A stretch of DNA of 51,650 nucleotides from Streptosporangium subroseum (GTDB taxonomy: Bacteria > Actinomycetota > Actinomycetes > Streptosporangiales > Streptosporangiaceae): the NCBI RefSeq assembly GCF_900188345.1, contig NZ_FZOD01000067.1, positions 1-51,650 of the forward strand, given 5' to 3'. Of this stretch, positions 15,362 to 23,506 are shown piece after piece. The position numbers and the translations under genes are program-made. Under the pieces are notes generated by a model. It was not told the origin of the DNA and searched no databases. It worked only from the letters and a program-made list of their open reading frames with translations. Every line of letters starts with the position of its first letter. Within the stretch, counting starts at the first letter, position 1.

Positions 15362-17082
15362 CGGCGGACCCCTTGCGTCAATCCCCGGACCAGCCACCTG
15401 CCGGTCGCGAACAGCAGCAGCACGGGTACGGCGGTCAGCACGATCGTCTGGGCCGCCAGCCCACCGGCCGAGGTCGTGAAGTGGCGGGCCTGCTGCAGGA
15501 CGACCAGAGGCGCCTGATCCGCCGGCCAGTTCAGGAGCAGGCCGAGCACCAGGTCGTTCCACGTGAGCACGAACGCCAGCACCGCCACCGCCACCACGGC
15601 GGGACCGCTCTCGGCCGTCACCTGGAACATCGCGGAACGCCCCTCGGCGAGGGGGCGCAGCACCACCGGACGCGGCACCGATGTGAACGCGTTGCGGAGC
15701 AGCAGCACCGCCAGGGGCAGCACCAGCGCGGCGTGCACGAAACTCAGGATCATGATGCCGCCCGGCCCCGGGCCCAGTACCTTTCCGAGCGGCAGGGCCA
15801 GCGCCTGCGGGGGCAGCACCGTGAGCACGACCGCCCCCGTGGCGACGATCCGTCGCGCCCGGCGAGGAAGCTGTTCGGGCGTCAGGGCATAGGCGGCGGG
15901 AACGGCCAGCAGCAGGACGACGACGGCGACCAGCAGTCCGCGCTGGGCCGTGGCCCCCAGCGCGGAGGCGAAGGAACCGTCGCTGAACGCCTCGCCGTAC
16001 GATCCCAGGCCGTAGCCTCCGGTCCACCACCCGGAGGTGGCGGCCTCCACCGGAGCTCGGAACGACGTGAGCAGGAGGGCGACGAGGGGAAAGGCCCACA
16101 CCACGGCCACCACGGCGGACAGGACCTGGATGACTCGCCGGGGACGTCCGGGCGCGGGTACGGGCCGATCCTCCCGCCGCGGTCCCGCACTCGGCCAGTC
16201 CCGGCGTAGTCGCCACAGCACGAGCATCACCAGCGCGACGGCCATCGCGAACAACAGGATCGCCAGGGCCGACGCCCGGCCGTCTCCGAGATCGTCGCGG
16301 TGACGCCACCAGAAAAGCCCCACCACGTCCACCGATGACTGGATCGAACCGGGCACGCCCACCAGGACCAGGTCGAACACGCGGACGGCGGCGGTGAGCA
16401 CGATCAGCATCACCAGCGCCGCCGTGGGAAACAACGCCGGAACCACCACCGTGCGGAGGCGACGCAGCTTCCCGGCGCCGAAGACGCGTCCCACGCGCAG
16501 CAGATCCTCGGGCATGGTGGACAGGCCCACGTGGAAGACCAGGAACGCCAGGCCCGTCCACTGCCAGACGAAGGCCAGGCCGAGAACCAGCCAGATCCAG
16601 CCGGGGCCGAGAAAGGCCACGTCACCGGGGAGCAGAGCGCTCACCAGGCCCCGGCTGGGATTCGCGTCGAAGATCAGGCGGAAGGCCACCCCGGTCGTCA
16701 GCGGCGAGGTCACGGAGGGCAGCGCCAGTACGGCGAGCAGTACCCATCGCATGCGGGGGCCCGTGTCCCGGGCGAGCCAGGCGAGTCCGAGCCCGAGCCC
16801 GCAGACCACCAGCGCGAGCATCAGCCAGAGGGCGTTGTGGAACAGGGCCAGCCAGACCTCGTCATCGGTCAGGACCTTCAGATATCCGTCCAGGCCGCCG
16901 TCTTCGGTCACGCTCGTCACCACGGTGACGGTCAGCGGCGCGAGCAGGACGACGGCCGTGAGCACAACCGCGGGAAGCAGGTATCCCCAGGCGCCCCACC
17001 TGCCCTGACCGTGCCATCTGGCCGGCGCGCGCAGGTCGTGATGCGGCGTCACGTCGAAGAGGAGGGCGTCCTCGCCCGTCAT
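15358..17082 (-). CDS. fused double-domain ABC permease, MalF/MalG type, without EAA triads
   Basis: ATG 17082 overlaps the preceding stop by four bases (ATGA). The 574-residue protein has about twelve membrane segments in two halves, each like a CUT1 sugar permease: half 1 at about residues 25-290 (WLALFHNALWLMLALVV, VFHVGLSTMPEDLLRVG), half 2 at about 320-570 (PLVALLLTSFRAPVEAATS, LAFVLTWNDLVLGLLL). The cytoplasmic coupling loops keep their Gly but not the Glu-Ala-Ala: RVGRVFGAGKLRRL in half 1, LRPLAEGRSAMFQ in half 2. Fusion of both domains in one chain is uncommon for this family. The operon partner ATPase is degenerate, so energised transport would need another ATPase or does not occur. 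Confidence 0.85.
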   Translation of the reverse strand: MTGEDALLFDVTPHHDLRAPARWHGQGRWGAWGYLLPAVVLTAVVLLAPLTVTVVTSVTEDGGLDGYLKVLTDDEVWLALFHNALWLMLALVVCGLGLGLAWLARDTGPRMRWVLLAVLALPSVTSPLTTGVAFRLIFDANPSRGLVSALLPGDVAFLGPGWIWLVLGLAFVWQWTGLAFLVFHVGLSTMPEDLLRVGRVFGAGKLRRLRTVVVPALFPTAALVMLIVLTAAVRVFDLVLVGVPGSIQSSVDVVGLFWWRHRDDLGDGRASALAILLFAMAVALVMLVLWRLRRDWPSAGPRREDRPVPAPGRPRRVIQVLSAVVAVVWAFPLVALLLTSFRAPVEAATSGWWTGGYGLGSYGEAFSDGSFASALGATAQRGLLVAVVVLLLAVPAAYALTPEQLPRRARRIVATGAVVLTVLPPQALALPLGKVLGPGPGGIMILSFVHAALVLPLAVLLLRNAFTSVPRPVVLRPLAEGRSAMFQVTAESGPAVVAVAVLAFVLTWNDLVLGLLLNWPADQAPLVVLQQARHFTTSAGGLAAQTIVLTAVPVLLLFATGRWLVRGLTQGVRR

Positions 17083-18359
17083 GACGGCCTCCCCGTCCCG
17101 CTGAGCGCCGTCAGCATCGCCATCGCCTCGTCCACCGCCTTTTTCCGGTTGGGAGGCTGACTGCCGGCGGCGACCGCGATGAAGAGTTCGGTCAGGACCC
17201 GCCACAGGCCTCGGCCGTCTCCGCCGGCCAGGCCGCCGGTGAGCCGGTCGGAGAGATCGAAGGCGATGTCCCCCCGCAGTTCCATCCTCAGCTCGTCCAG
17301 CGCCGGGTGCGGAGGCGGGGCGCTCGTGTTGAGAGACAGGAAACCCCCGGCTTCGATCCAGTGCGTCAACCGCGTTCTCGCCACATCCGGCCCGGTGAGC
17401 CAATCCGCGAAGTGCTTACCCCGGTGCTTGGCCGAGGTGAGTGCCACCACCACATCCCCTCCGACCAGTACGGGTGGTTTTTTGCCGCCGGCGGCCCAGG
17501 GAAAGCGGAAACTCGTCACCCGTTCCCGCTCCTGCGCCGGAGAGCGATAGCCCTTGATGACCGGCCAGGCGAAATCGGGCCCGGCCACCATGTCCGCGCG
17601 GCCGTACCGGAAGACGTCGAGGATCGAGTCGTGAAACTGGGTGGTCAGCGCTTGGCGGCCCCCGCCGGGGAACAGTCCCCGGATGGACCACAGCTCGGCC
17701 AACCGCGTGAGCGTCTCTTTGATGGAGTCGTGGCTCCAGCCGTCTCCGGGCTTCCAGCCGCCCTGCGGCGGGAGATGCAGCCTGCCGTAGAGCTCGGCAT
17801 TGACTCCGAGCAGGACGTTCTCGAACCAGTCGGTGAGAACCCAGCCGTCGGCCGCCCCGATGGAGAGCGGCCGAGGGCCGGGTCTCCCCGCGCGCGTCCT
17901 GCACTCATCCACCCAGCTGCCCCAGTCGATGGGCAGCTTCGGGGCGGCGCCGGGGCGGCACCACACGCGTGACTTGTGCGCGACCTTGAACCAGGCACCT
18001 TTGATCGAGTTGCCCGGCCCCTGGCTCACCAGGTTCTGCCAGGGGAGGGGGTCGGTGGAGACGAGGTCTTCCAGTCGAGCGCGGATGCCGTCGTCCTCGA
18101 CCAGCTCCAGCCGTGGCACGATCGCCACATCCGGAGCGGACGCCGAGGCCACCGGGTTTTTGAGCAGAGCGGTGATGTTGTCCCCGGCCGAGTACACGAC
18201 GGTGGGGGGGCCGTCATAGGCCTTCAGGATGTCGCGGAACTGGTTCAGCTCCCAGCCGCTCCACACCACCGCGATCCGCAGCGGGCCCTCGTCGTCGCAC
18301 CCGGCGAGTCCCGCCGCCGCCAGGCCTGACAGCACGGTGAGGGCCTGTCTACGATTCAT
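17079..18359 (-). CDS. lipoprotein extracellular solute-binding protein of an ABC system
   Basis: ATG 18359 gives 426 residues: MNRRQALTVLSGLAAAGLAG followed by Cys21, a signal peptide with lipobox LAGC. The mature part starts RIAVVWSGWELNQFRDILK, then DVAIVPRLELVEDDGI, typical of lobe 1 of family 1 sugar-binding proteins, and later GRADMVAGPDFAWPVIKGYR. It should sit outside the membrane on a lipid anchor and present a solute, probably a carbohydrate, to the permease. The start lies 11 nt inside the upstream ATPase-like gene and the stop overlaps the permease start, so translation is coupled. An upstream in-frame ATG at 18365 is possible. Confidence 0.85.
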   Translation of the reverse strand: MNRRQALTVLSGLAAAGLAGCDDEGPLRIAVVWSGWELNQFRDILKAYDGPPTVVYSAGDNITALLKNPVASASAPDVAIVPRLELVEDDGIRARLEDLVSTDPLPWQNLVSQGPGNSIKGAWFKVAHKSRVWCRPGAAPKLPIDWGSWVDECRTRAGRPGPRPLSIGAADGWVLTDWFENVLLGVNAELYGRLHLPPQGGWKPGDGWSHDSIKETLTRLAELWSIRGLFPGGGRQALTTQFHDSILDVFRYGRADMVAGPDFAWPVIKGYRSPAQERERVTSFRFPWAAGGKKPPVLVGGDVVVALTSAKHRGKHFADWLTGPDVARTRLTHWIEAGGFLSLNTSAPPPHPALDELRMELRGDIAFDLSDRLTGGLAGGDGRGLWRVLTELFIAVAAGSQPPNRKKAVDEAMAMLTALSGTGRPS

Positions 18360-18993
18360 CGGCATCGACGACCTCCCAGGAAAACGTGGAGGCACGGAGC
18401 GTCTCGACCCGGTGCCTGTCGTCGCTCACCACCAGGATCGGAAGGTCGGGATAGGCCTTCAGGCTTTCGCTGACCGCGGCGTGACAGGGGGTGTATCCGG
18501 CGTGGTCCTCGATCACCACGGCCCTCGCCGCCTGCCAGTGGCACATCGCCCGGGCGAGCGCCACCCGGAGCCTCTCGTCGGGGGAGAGGTCGTGTGGCCG
18601 CCAACTGAGGATTCCGTGAAGGTTCAGCCGTCCGGCCACGTAGTTCACCTGCCCTCTCCGGAAGTCGTGGCGATAGCGCCTCCGCACCCCGAACCCGATG
18701 TTCTGCTCGATCGTCAGATGGGGGAAGAGGCCGCCTCCGGCGGGCACCAGGGCGATGCCGCGATCTTCGGTGGGGAGCGAGGTGACCTCACGCCCGGAGA
18801 TCCAGACGGTGCCCGTGAGCGGCCAGGCCTGTCCCAGCAGCACATCGGTGAAGGCGTGGGCATCGGGGGCGTCTCTCGCCAGCACGACGGCGGTCTCTCC
18901 CGCGTCGACGACCAGCCGATCAGGCTTCAGCGTCCGTTTGTCCTGGCCGTGCTCCCAGGAAAGACCGTCCAACTGAAGACGTAGTCCGGGCAC
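18349..18993 (-). CDS. ABC-ATPase-like protein lacking all catalytic motifs
   Basis: GTG 18993 starts a 214-residue protein. The MalK-like frame is still readable: GETAVVLA, then PLTGTVWISGREVTSLPTED, RGIALV and LFPHLTIEQNIGFGV. Every nucleotide-handling motif is replaced. The P-loop (about 39-46) is ARDAPDAH. The Q-loop Gln is missing (VPAGGGLFPH). The signature is LSPDE (136-140) instead of LSGGQ. Walker B is VVIED followed by His. The H-loop region reads VSDDRHR. The rest is well preserved without stops, so this is a maintained pseudo-ATPase, not a decaying gene. As first gene of the operon it probably docks on the fused permease as a structural or regulatory subunit. Confidence 0.85.
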   Translation of the reverse strand: MPGLRLQLDGLSWEHGQDKRTLKPDRLVVDAGETAVVLARDAPDAHAFTDVLLGQAWPLTGTVWISGREVTSLPTEDRGIALVPAGGGLFPHLTIEQNIGFGVRRRYRHDFRRGQVNYVAGRLNLHGILSWRPHDLSPDERLRVALARAMCHWQAARAVVIEDHAGYTPCHAAVSESLKAYPDLPILVVSDDRHRVETLRASTFSWEVVDADES

Positions 18994-19033
18994 GGATTCA
19001 TCAGCTCCGGCAAATGAGGGAATGTCCTTTATT

Positions 19034-19062
19034 CATATAACGCAGTTCTTCATATAGCACAA
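19034..19062 (-). promoter_or_regulatory. candidate sigma-70-type promoter of the pseudo-ATPase/STAND operon
   Basis: On the minus strand TTGTGC (19062-19057) and TATATG (19039-19034) are spaced by 17 bases, with the -10 about 40 nt before the GTG at 18993. The patch is strikingly AT-rich and holds the octamer TATATGAA twice. A near-palindrome CACATTGTG overlaps the -35 and could be an operator half. This is pattern matching only. Confidence 0.45.
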
Positions 19063-19562
19063 TGTGATCCGGTCGTGAGGAGTTCCCTATGAAACGCAGC
19101 CGAAACGATCCGACCTTCGATGGCTGAGTCGCGACTGAGTCGTAATGCCTTGACCATGTGTTATGCGTGCTGAACTGATTCGGCGGTGCGTGGTAACGGT
19201 TTCCGGGACGGTGACGGATGCCCGTGCGGAAGGAAGGCGGTCTCGCATCCGCCGGGGCCTGGTCCGCGGCGTTCTCGCGTCCGCCGCCCGGGAACGCGGT
19301 CCGCGACGGCTCTGTGCCGGCCACCGCCCCGGGCCGCCCGTGCGCCAGGCGTCCCCCGAGCCGCCCCGACGGGGTGGTTCCGGGCCCGCCACCAGGTCGG
19401 AGAGACTCCCGGCTCCCCGGCCGGGCACGAACCCCCGGCGGTACCTGTGAGTACGGTCACGAATCTGTGGATTCTTCGTTTTCGCTGGAGGAGCGGTCAG
19501 GAGGTCACGTGAGGTGATCTAGCGTAGAAACAGAGAAAAACCGATACTTGGAGATGGTTTAG
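19063..19562. other. intergenic region between divergent genes, no gene seen
   Basis: About 500 bp separate the operon promoter from the MetE-like gene. Open frames here overlap on both strands and show no family features, so I treat them as chance. I looked for cobalamin, SAM and SAH riboswitch cores because of the downstream gene and saw none that I can support. The palindrome TCACGTGA lies at about 19505-19512, roughly 50 bp before the start codon, and TTGGAGATGG near 19549 supplies the ribosome binding site. Confidence 0.35.
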
Positions 19563-20678
19563 ATGCGCAACTCACCCCCCTTCCGTGCGGATCACGTCGG
19601 CAGCCTGCTGCGCCCGGCGTCTCTCCTGCAGGCTCGGGACGACTTCGCCGCGGGCCGCATCCCCGCCGACGCGTTGCGCGAGATCGAGGACGAGGCGATC
19701 CGCGAGGTCGTACGGCGGCAGCAGGAGGTGGGCCTGCAGTCGGCGACCGACGGTGAGTTCCGCAGGGCGTCCTGGCACATGGACTTCATCTACCGGCTTG
19801 GCGGCATCGGCCAGGCCACTGACGAGCACATCACGGTCAAGTTCGAGAACGAGCAGGAAAAGATCGAGTTCACTCCCGCGGCCATGCGGGTCCACGACAA
19901 GATCCGGCTCGAAGAGACCATCTTCGCCGACGACTTCACCTTCCTGCGCGACACCGTCACCACGGCCGTGCCGAAGCTGACGATCCCCTCGCCCAGCATG
20001 GTTCACTACCGCGGCGGAGCCGCCTCGATCGACCCGGGCGTCTACTCCGACACCGAGGAGTTCTGGACCGACCTCAGCGCGGCCTATGCCGAGGAGGTCC
20101 GCAGGCTCGGCGAGCTGGGCTGCACGTACCTGCAGTTCGACGACACGAGCCTGGCCTACCTGAACGACCCGTCGCAGCGAGCGGAGCTCAACGAGCGCGG
20201 GGACGACGCCGAGCACATGCACCTGCGCTACATCCGGCAGATCAACAGCGCCCTGGCCGGCAAGCCGGAGGGCATGACGGTCACCACGCACATGTGCCGG
20301 GGCAACTTCCGCTCCTCCTGGGCGGCCTCCGGCAGCTACGACTTCGTCGCGGAGGCGCTCTTCGGCGAGCTCGCGGTGGACGGCTTTTTCATGGAGTTCG
20401 ACGATGAGCGCTCCGGCGGGTTCGAGCCGCTGCGTTTTGTCCCGCCGGGCAAGATGGTGGTCCTCGGCCTGGTCACCACCAAGCGGGGCGAGCTGGAGTC
20501 CAAGGACGCCCTCAAGCGCCGCATCGAGCAGGCCGCCAAGTTCGTCGACATCGACCAGTTGTGCCTGTCGCCGCAGTGCGGCTTCTCCTCCACGGTCGAG
20601 GGGAACGTCCTCACCCACGATGAGCAGTTCGCCAAGCTGGCCCTGATCGTCGAAACCGCGCAGGAGGTCTGGGGCTGA
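19563..20678 (+). CDS. cobalamin-independent methionine synthase (MetE C-domain) family protein
   Basis: The 371-residue protein starts at ATG 19563 after GGAGA. It opens FRADHVGSLLRPASLL, the family signature, followed by LQSATDGEFRRASWHMDF. The zinc ligands expected for the family are visible: the His/Cys of TTHMCRGNFR and the Cys of LSPQCGFSST near residue 340. At about 370 residues it is the length of the YxjG/YxjH type single-domain relatives of MetE, which transfer methyl groups to a thiol such as homocysteine. It stands alone and is closed by two hairpins, so it is probably monocistronic. Confidence 0.88.
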   Translation: MRNSPPFRADHVGSLLRPASLLQARDDFAAGRIPADALREIEDEAIREVVRRQQEVGLQSATDGEFRRASWHMDFIYRLGGIGQATDEHITVKFENEQEKIEFTPAAMRVHDKIRLEETIFADDFTFLRDTVTTAVPKLTIPSPSMVHYRGGAASIDPGVYSDTEEFWTDLSAAYAEEVRRLGELGCTYLQFDDTSLAYLNDPSQRAELNERGDDAEHMHLRYIRQINSALAGKPEGMTVTTHMCRGNFRSSWAASGSYDFVAEALFGELAVDGFFMEFDDERSGGFEPLRFVPPGKMVVLGLVTTKRGELESKDALKRRIEQAAKFVDIDQLCLSPQCGFSSTVEGNVLTHDEQFAKLALIVETAQEVWG

Positions 20679-20708
20679 TCCCCGCCGTAGCGGAGCATCC
20701 CGTCTCAC

Positions 20709-20742
20709 ACCAGGCCAGGCCGGAATTCCGGCCTGGCCTGGT
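20709..20742 (+). terminator. hairpin after the MetE-like gene
   Basis: A perfect inverted repeat with 15-base or longer arms (CACCAGGCCAGGCCGG and its complement) and an AATT centre lies about 30 bp past the stop. It is followed by TGTCTTGTT, a weak T-tract, so it can act as a terminator in both directions. Confidence 0.75.
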
Positions 20743-20810
20743 GTCTTGTTCGTCCTGGGCGGTGCTCGCGCTGAGGAGACATTGAGCTCGAACCCGGAGA
20801 GATCCGGAGA

Positions 20811-20848
20811 GGCCCCCGCCGACCTGAAGGTCGGCGGGGGCCTTTTTA
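20811..20848 (+). terminator. strong rho-independent terminator
   Basis: GCCCCCGCCGACC and GGTCGGCGGGGGC pair around a TGAA loop and are followed by CTTTTTATA. It is the second hairpin within 140 bp of the same gene; no gene is seen between the two. Confidence 0.85.
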
Positions 20849-21510
20849 TATTGCATAACGTACATTTCATGCCTTAATAGTAAAAATGAAAAAAATTAGT
20901 GTTGATTAATGTCGCCAATGCTCCAAAAGTGGATGAATGGAAAAAATCGGAAGTATCAATAGTAGCTAGGTGGCATATGTTATTTATTGACCTATGACAC
21001 GATATGGCTTTGACGTGTCTGATGTTCCTTTTGGTGGGGGGTGGGGAGGTATTGCCTGAGGCCTTTTCGGTCGGAAAATGAGGGGATGTGAGGGGTATGG
21101 CTCCGATGGCACTCGGCATTAAAGCCCAGGTGTCCCCGGTGACATCGTCTGTTCGGTGCCGGGCGCGCGTTCGCCGGGCGACGTCGAGCTGCGCGGGGCA
21201 TATGTGTCTATGGGTGAGGCCGGAAAAGGGGCCGCTTCTCTCCGACGTTCCATTGTTCTGGTGCTAGGGGATCTTCTCCCTGGGCCGTTGCCGTCGGGCG
21301 GCGAGCCGGATTTCCGAGATCTCGTCCATTCGTACGTGACTACCGACGTTCGGCCGGGCTGGACGCGACCACCGCCACTCCATGAGGCGGCTCATCGGGT
21401 GTGGGCCGAGCCTCAACGTCCATCGACCGGAGGGCGCCAATGACTTCCGTTCGATTCAGCTAAGCATTCGCGCTCAACGCTTCAGCGGATATGTCAAAGG
21501 GGACTACGCA
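20849..21510. other. long intergenic region with an AT-rich 230-bp core
   Basis: From about 20,860 to 21,090 the sequence is strongly AT-rich (runs such as AAAAATGAAAAAAATTAG and TATGTTATTTATTGAC), in sharp contrast to its surroundings. It has no DnaA boxes that I recognise and no convincing ORF. GGTGGGGGGTGGGGAGG at about 21034 is a G-rich run. The stretch 21,120-21,510 returns to normal GC and probably holds the leader of the secreted protein at 21511. A promoter or nucleoid-protein-silenced element are both possible. Confidence 0.5.
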
Positions 21511-21849
21511 ATGCCCAATATCAAGAATATCGTCACCACGCTTACTCTCGGCGGCCTGCTCGCGGGAGGCGTGATCGGTTTAGGCGGCGAGGCCATGGCG
21601 ACCGGTGCCGGTGCGATCGGTTCGGTCAACGCGGTGAGTTCGGCCTGGGGACGGACGACCGACTGGGACTGGGGCTGGGGAAGTGCCACCCGGGGCGGGC
21701 ACCTCCACAGGGGGGGATGCCACTGGAGAGGTGGCGAGAGATTCCACGCGAGAATCAGATGCGGCAGGCACCACAACAGGGATATCAATATCAATGGGCT
21801 TGCCGAGGATCCCCTGGCGATCGTCCGCCAGTTGACGAACCAGGGCTGA
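21511..21849 (+). CDS. small secreted His/Arg/Trp-rich protein
   Basis: ATG 21511 follows AAAGGGG. The 112-residue product starts MPNIKNIVTTLTLGGLLAGG and continues VIGLGGEAMA, a Sec signal peptide with likely cleavage after AMA. The mature part has Trp repeats (TTDWDWGWGSA), then many His, Gly and Arg (RGGHLHRGGCHWRGGERFH) with two Cys, ending with an acidic-hydrophobic tail. Size and signal recall small cell-surface proteins of sporulating actinomycetes, but it is not a chaplin by motif. Metal or cell-wall binding would suit the His/Trp content; this is a guess. A strong terminator follows. Confidence 0.7.
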   Translation: MPNIKNIVTTLTLGGLLAGGVIGLGGEAMATGAGAIGSVNAVSSAWGRTTDWDWGWGSATRGGHLHRGGCHWRGGERFHARIRCGRHHNRDININGLAEDPLAIVRQLTNQG

Positions 21850-21904
21850 CCCTGTGGCGCCTGTCCGCGTGACAGCCCCGGGGGCAGGCCGCATCGGGAC
21901 ATGA

Positions 21905-21945
21905 AGGAGCCCCGCTCGTCTCTTCGGAGACGAGCGGGGCCTTCT
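21905..21945 (+). terminator. rho-independent terminator of the secreted-protein gene
   Basis: GCCCCGCTCGTCTC and its exact complement flank a TTCG tetraloop, followed by CTTCTCTGT. It lies about 60 bp past the stop at 21849. Confidence 0.85.
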
Positions 21946-22094
21946 CTGTGTCGTACGCCCGAATCACCATGTGCTCGCACAGGTCGGCGCACGCCGGTCG
22001 GGGATTTTTCCCGGCGGATGTAGAGACCGGGCCATTCGCTCCGACCTACCTCGGGGTGCCCACCACCGGGCATCGGACCGTGGAGGGTGAGGAC

Positions 22095-22256
22095 ATGAAG
22101 TGCATGCTGCCGGCCTGCGACGATGAGGAGGTCCGGGGATTGTTCTCCGAGGCGCTGATCGCGGGGGACACGGCGTTCCAGGGGATCCGCGCATCCGGAG
22201 AGCCGGTCGGCGTGGGAGCCTGGCCGCTGTCGAACCCGTCCGAGGTGGAGATGTGA
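22095..22256 (+). pseudogene. internally deleted YCII/DGPF-domain gene
   Basis: ATG 22095, behind GGAGGGTGAGG, encodes MKCMLPACDDEEVRGLFSEA, then TAFQGIRASGEPVGVGAWPL and ends EVEM. The start and the GIRASGE-V-G block match YCII-related (DGPF) proteins, which are about 110-120 residues, but the central DGPF segment and the following helix are missing: only 53 residues remain. The stop overlaps the GTG of the sigma factor (GTGA). In this family the DGPF protein normally stands beside the ECF42 sigma factor, so the small frame probably survives because its translation feeds the sigma gene. Confidence 0.7.
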
Positions 22257-23506
22257 GAACGGACAACCACGTCGAGGACCTGCTGCATCGGCTGGCGCCA
22301 CAGGTCCTCGGCACGCTCGTCCGGCGCTACGGCAACTTCGACGCCTGCGAGGATGCGGTCCAGGAGGCTCTGCTGGCCGCCGCCGTTCAGTGGCCGGACC
22401 AGGGCATGCCGGAGAACCCTCAGGGCTGGCTGATCACTGTCGCGTCCCGCCGGCTGACCGACCAGTTGCGCAGCGATCAGGCGCGCCGCCGCAGGGAGGC
22501 CACCGCCGCGGCCCAGGAGCCGCCCGGCGAGTCTGTGACACCGGCTCCCGGCGACGAGCACCCGCCGGACCAGGACGACACGCTGACCCTGCTGTTCATG
22601 TGCTGCCATCCGGAGCTTTCGCCCCCCTCCCAGGTCGCGCTCACCCTGCGCGCCGTCGGTGGCCTGACCACGGCGCAGATCGCCCGCGCGTTCCTGGTCC
22701 CCGAGGCCACCATGGCCCAGCGCATCAGCCGGGCCAAGCAACGCATCAAGACCACCGGCGTCCCGTTCCGGATGCCTCCTGAGCCCGAGCGGGCCGAGCG
22801 GCTGCGCGTGGTCCTGCACGTGCTTTACCTGATCTTCAACGAGGGCTACACCGCCACCTCCGGCCCGGAACTGCAGCGCGGCGAGCTCACCGACGAGGCG
22901 ATCCGGCTCACCCGGGAGGTCCACCGGCTGCTACGGGACGACGGAGAGGTCGCCGGACTGCTCGCCCTCATGCTGCTCACCGATGCCCGGCGTACGGCGC
23001 GCACCCGCCCCGACGGCGCGTTGATCCCGCTCGCCGAACAGAACCGTGACCGGTGGAACCGGGAGTACATCCGGGAGGGCATCGAGCTCATCACGCACAC
23101 GCTGGCCCGGGCGCCGATCGGCCCGTACCAACTCCAGGCGGCGATCGCCGCGGTTCATGCGGAGGCGGCACGCGTGGAGGACACGGACTGGCCCCAGATC
23201 CTCGCCCTTTACCAACTGCTCACCCGTATCTCGCCCAATCCCATGGTCACCCTCAACCACGCCGTCGCGGTGGCGATGGTGGAAGGCCCCGGGGCCGGGC
23301 TCGATCTGCTCAAGACGCTGGACGCCGATGGCCGGTTGGCAGGGCACCACCGTCTCGACGCGGTCCGCGCACACCTGCTGGAGATGGCCGGTGACCATGA
23401 CGGCGCCCGCTCCGCCTACCGGACGGCGGCGCGCCGCACCGCCAGCCTCCCCGAACAGCGCTACCTCGAGAGCCGGGCCGCCCGGCTGGCAGCGGAAGGT
23501 CCCTGA
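22253..23506 (+). CDS. ECF42-type RNA polymerase sigma factor with long C-terminal extension
   Basis: GTG 22253 overlaps the upstream stop. Region 2 is at residues 8-75 (RLAPQVLGTLVRRYGNFDAC, EDAVQEALLAA), region 4 at about 120-165 (LSPPSQVALTLRAVGGLTTA, QIARAFLVPEATMAQRISRA). About 250 further residues follow, with the DUF6596-type block (LYLIFNEGYTATSGPELQRG) and helical repeats to residue 417. This extension is typical of ECF42 and is thought to control activity without a classic anti-sigma factor. The product should direct transcription of its own locus and YCII-type genes. The partner gene is gutted here. Confidence 0.92.
   Translation: MRTDNHVEDLLHRLAPQVLGTLVRRYGNFDACEDAVQEALLAAAVQWPDQGMPENPQGWLITVASRRLTDQLRSDQARRRREATAAAQEPPGESVTPAPGDEHPPDQDDTLTLLFMCCHPELSPPSQVALTLRAVGGLTTAQIARAFLVPEATMAQRISRAKQRIKTTGVPFRMPPEPERAERLRVVLHVLYLIFNEGYTATSGPELQRGELTDEAIRLTREVHRLLRDDGEVAGLLALMLLTDARRTARTRPDGALIPLAEQNRDRWNREYIREGIELITHTLARAPIGPYQLQAAIAAVHAEAARVEDTDWPQILALYQLLTRISPNPMVTLNHAVAVAMVEGPGAGLDLLKTLDADGRLAGHHRLDAVRAHLLEMAGDHDGARSAYRTAARRTASLPEQRYLESRAARLAAEGP

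Noticed and set aside
13928..15517. 529-codon plus-strand frame inside the STAND-like gene
   Set aside because: Antisense shadow; the minus strand carries recognisable NTPase and TPR sequence.
15362..16561. Extension of the STAND-like frame 400 codons upstream
   Set aside because: This part is an alternative frame of the permease gene; ATG 15361 with the ATGA overlap is the natural start.
19063..19562. Cobalamin or SAM/SAH riboswitch before the MetE-like gene
   Set aside because: I could not find the conserved B12-box or SAM/SAH core sequences; a covariance search would be decisive.
19572..20870. 432-codon minus-strand frame opposite the MetE-like gene
   Set aside because: Antisense shadow of a confidently identified gene; it also crosses two terminators.
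20860..21120. AT-rich stretch as a replication origin
   Set aside because: No DnaA-box-like 9-mers and no dnaA/dnaN or rep gene nearby.
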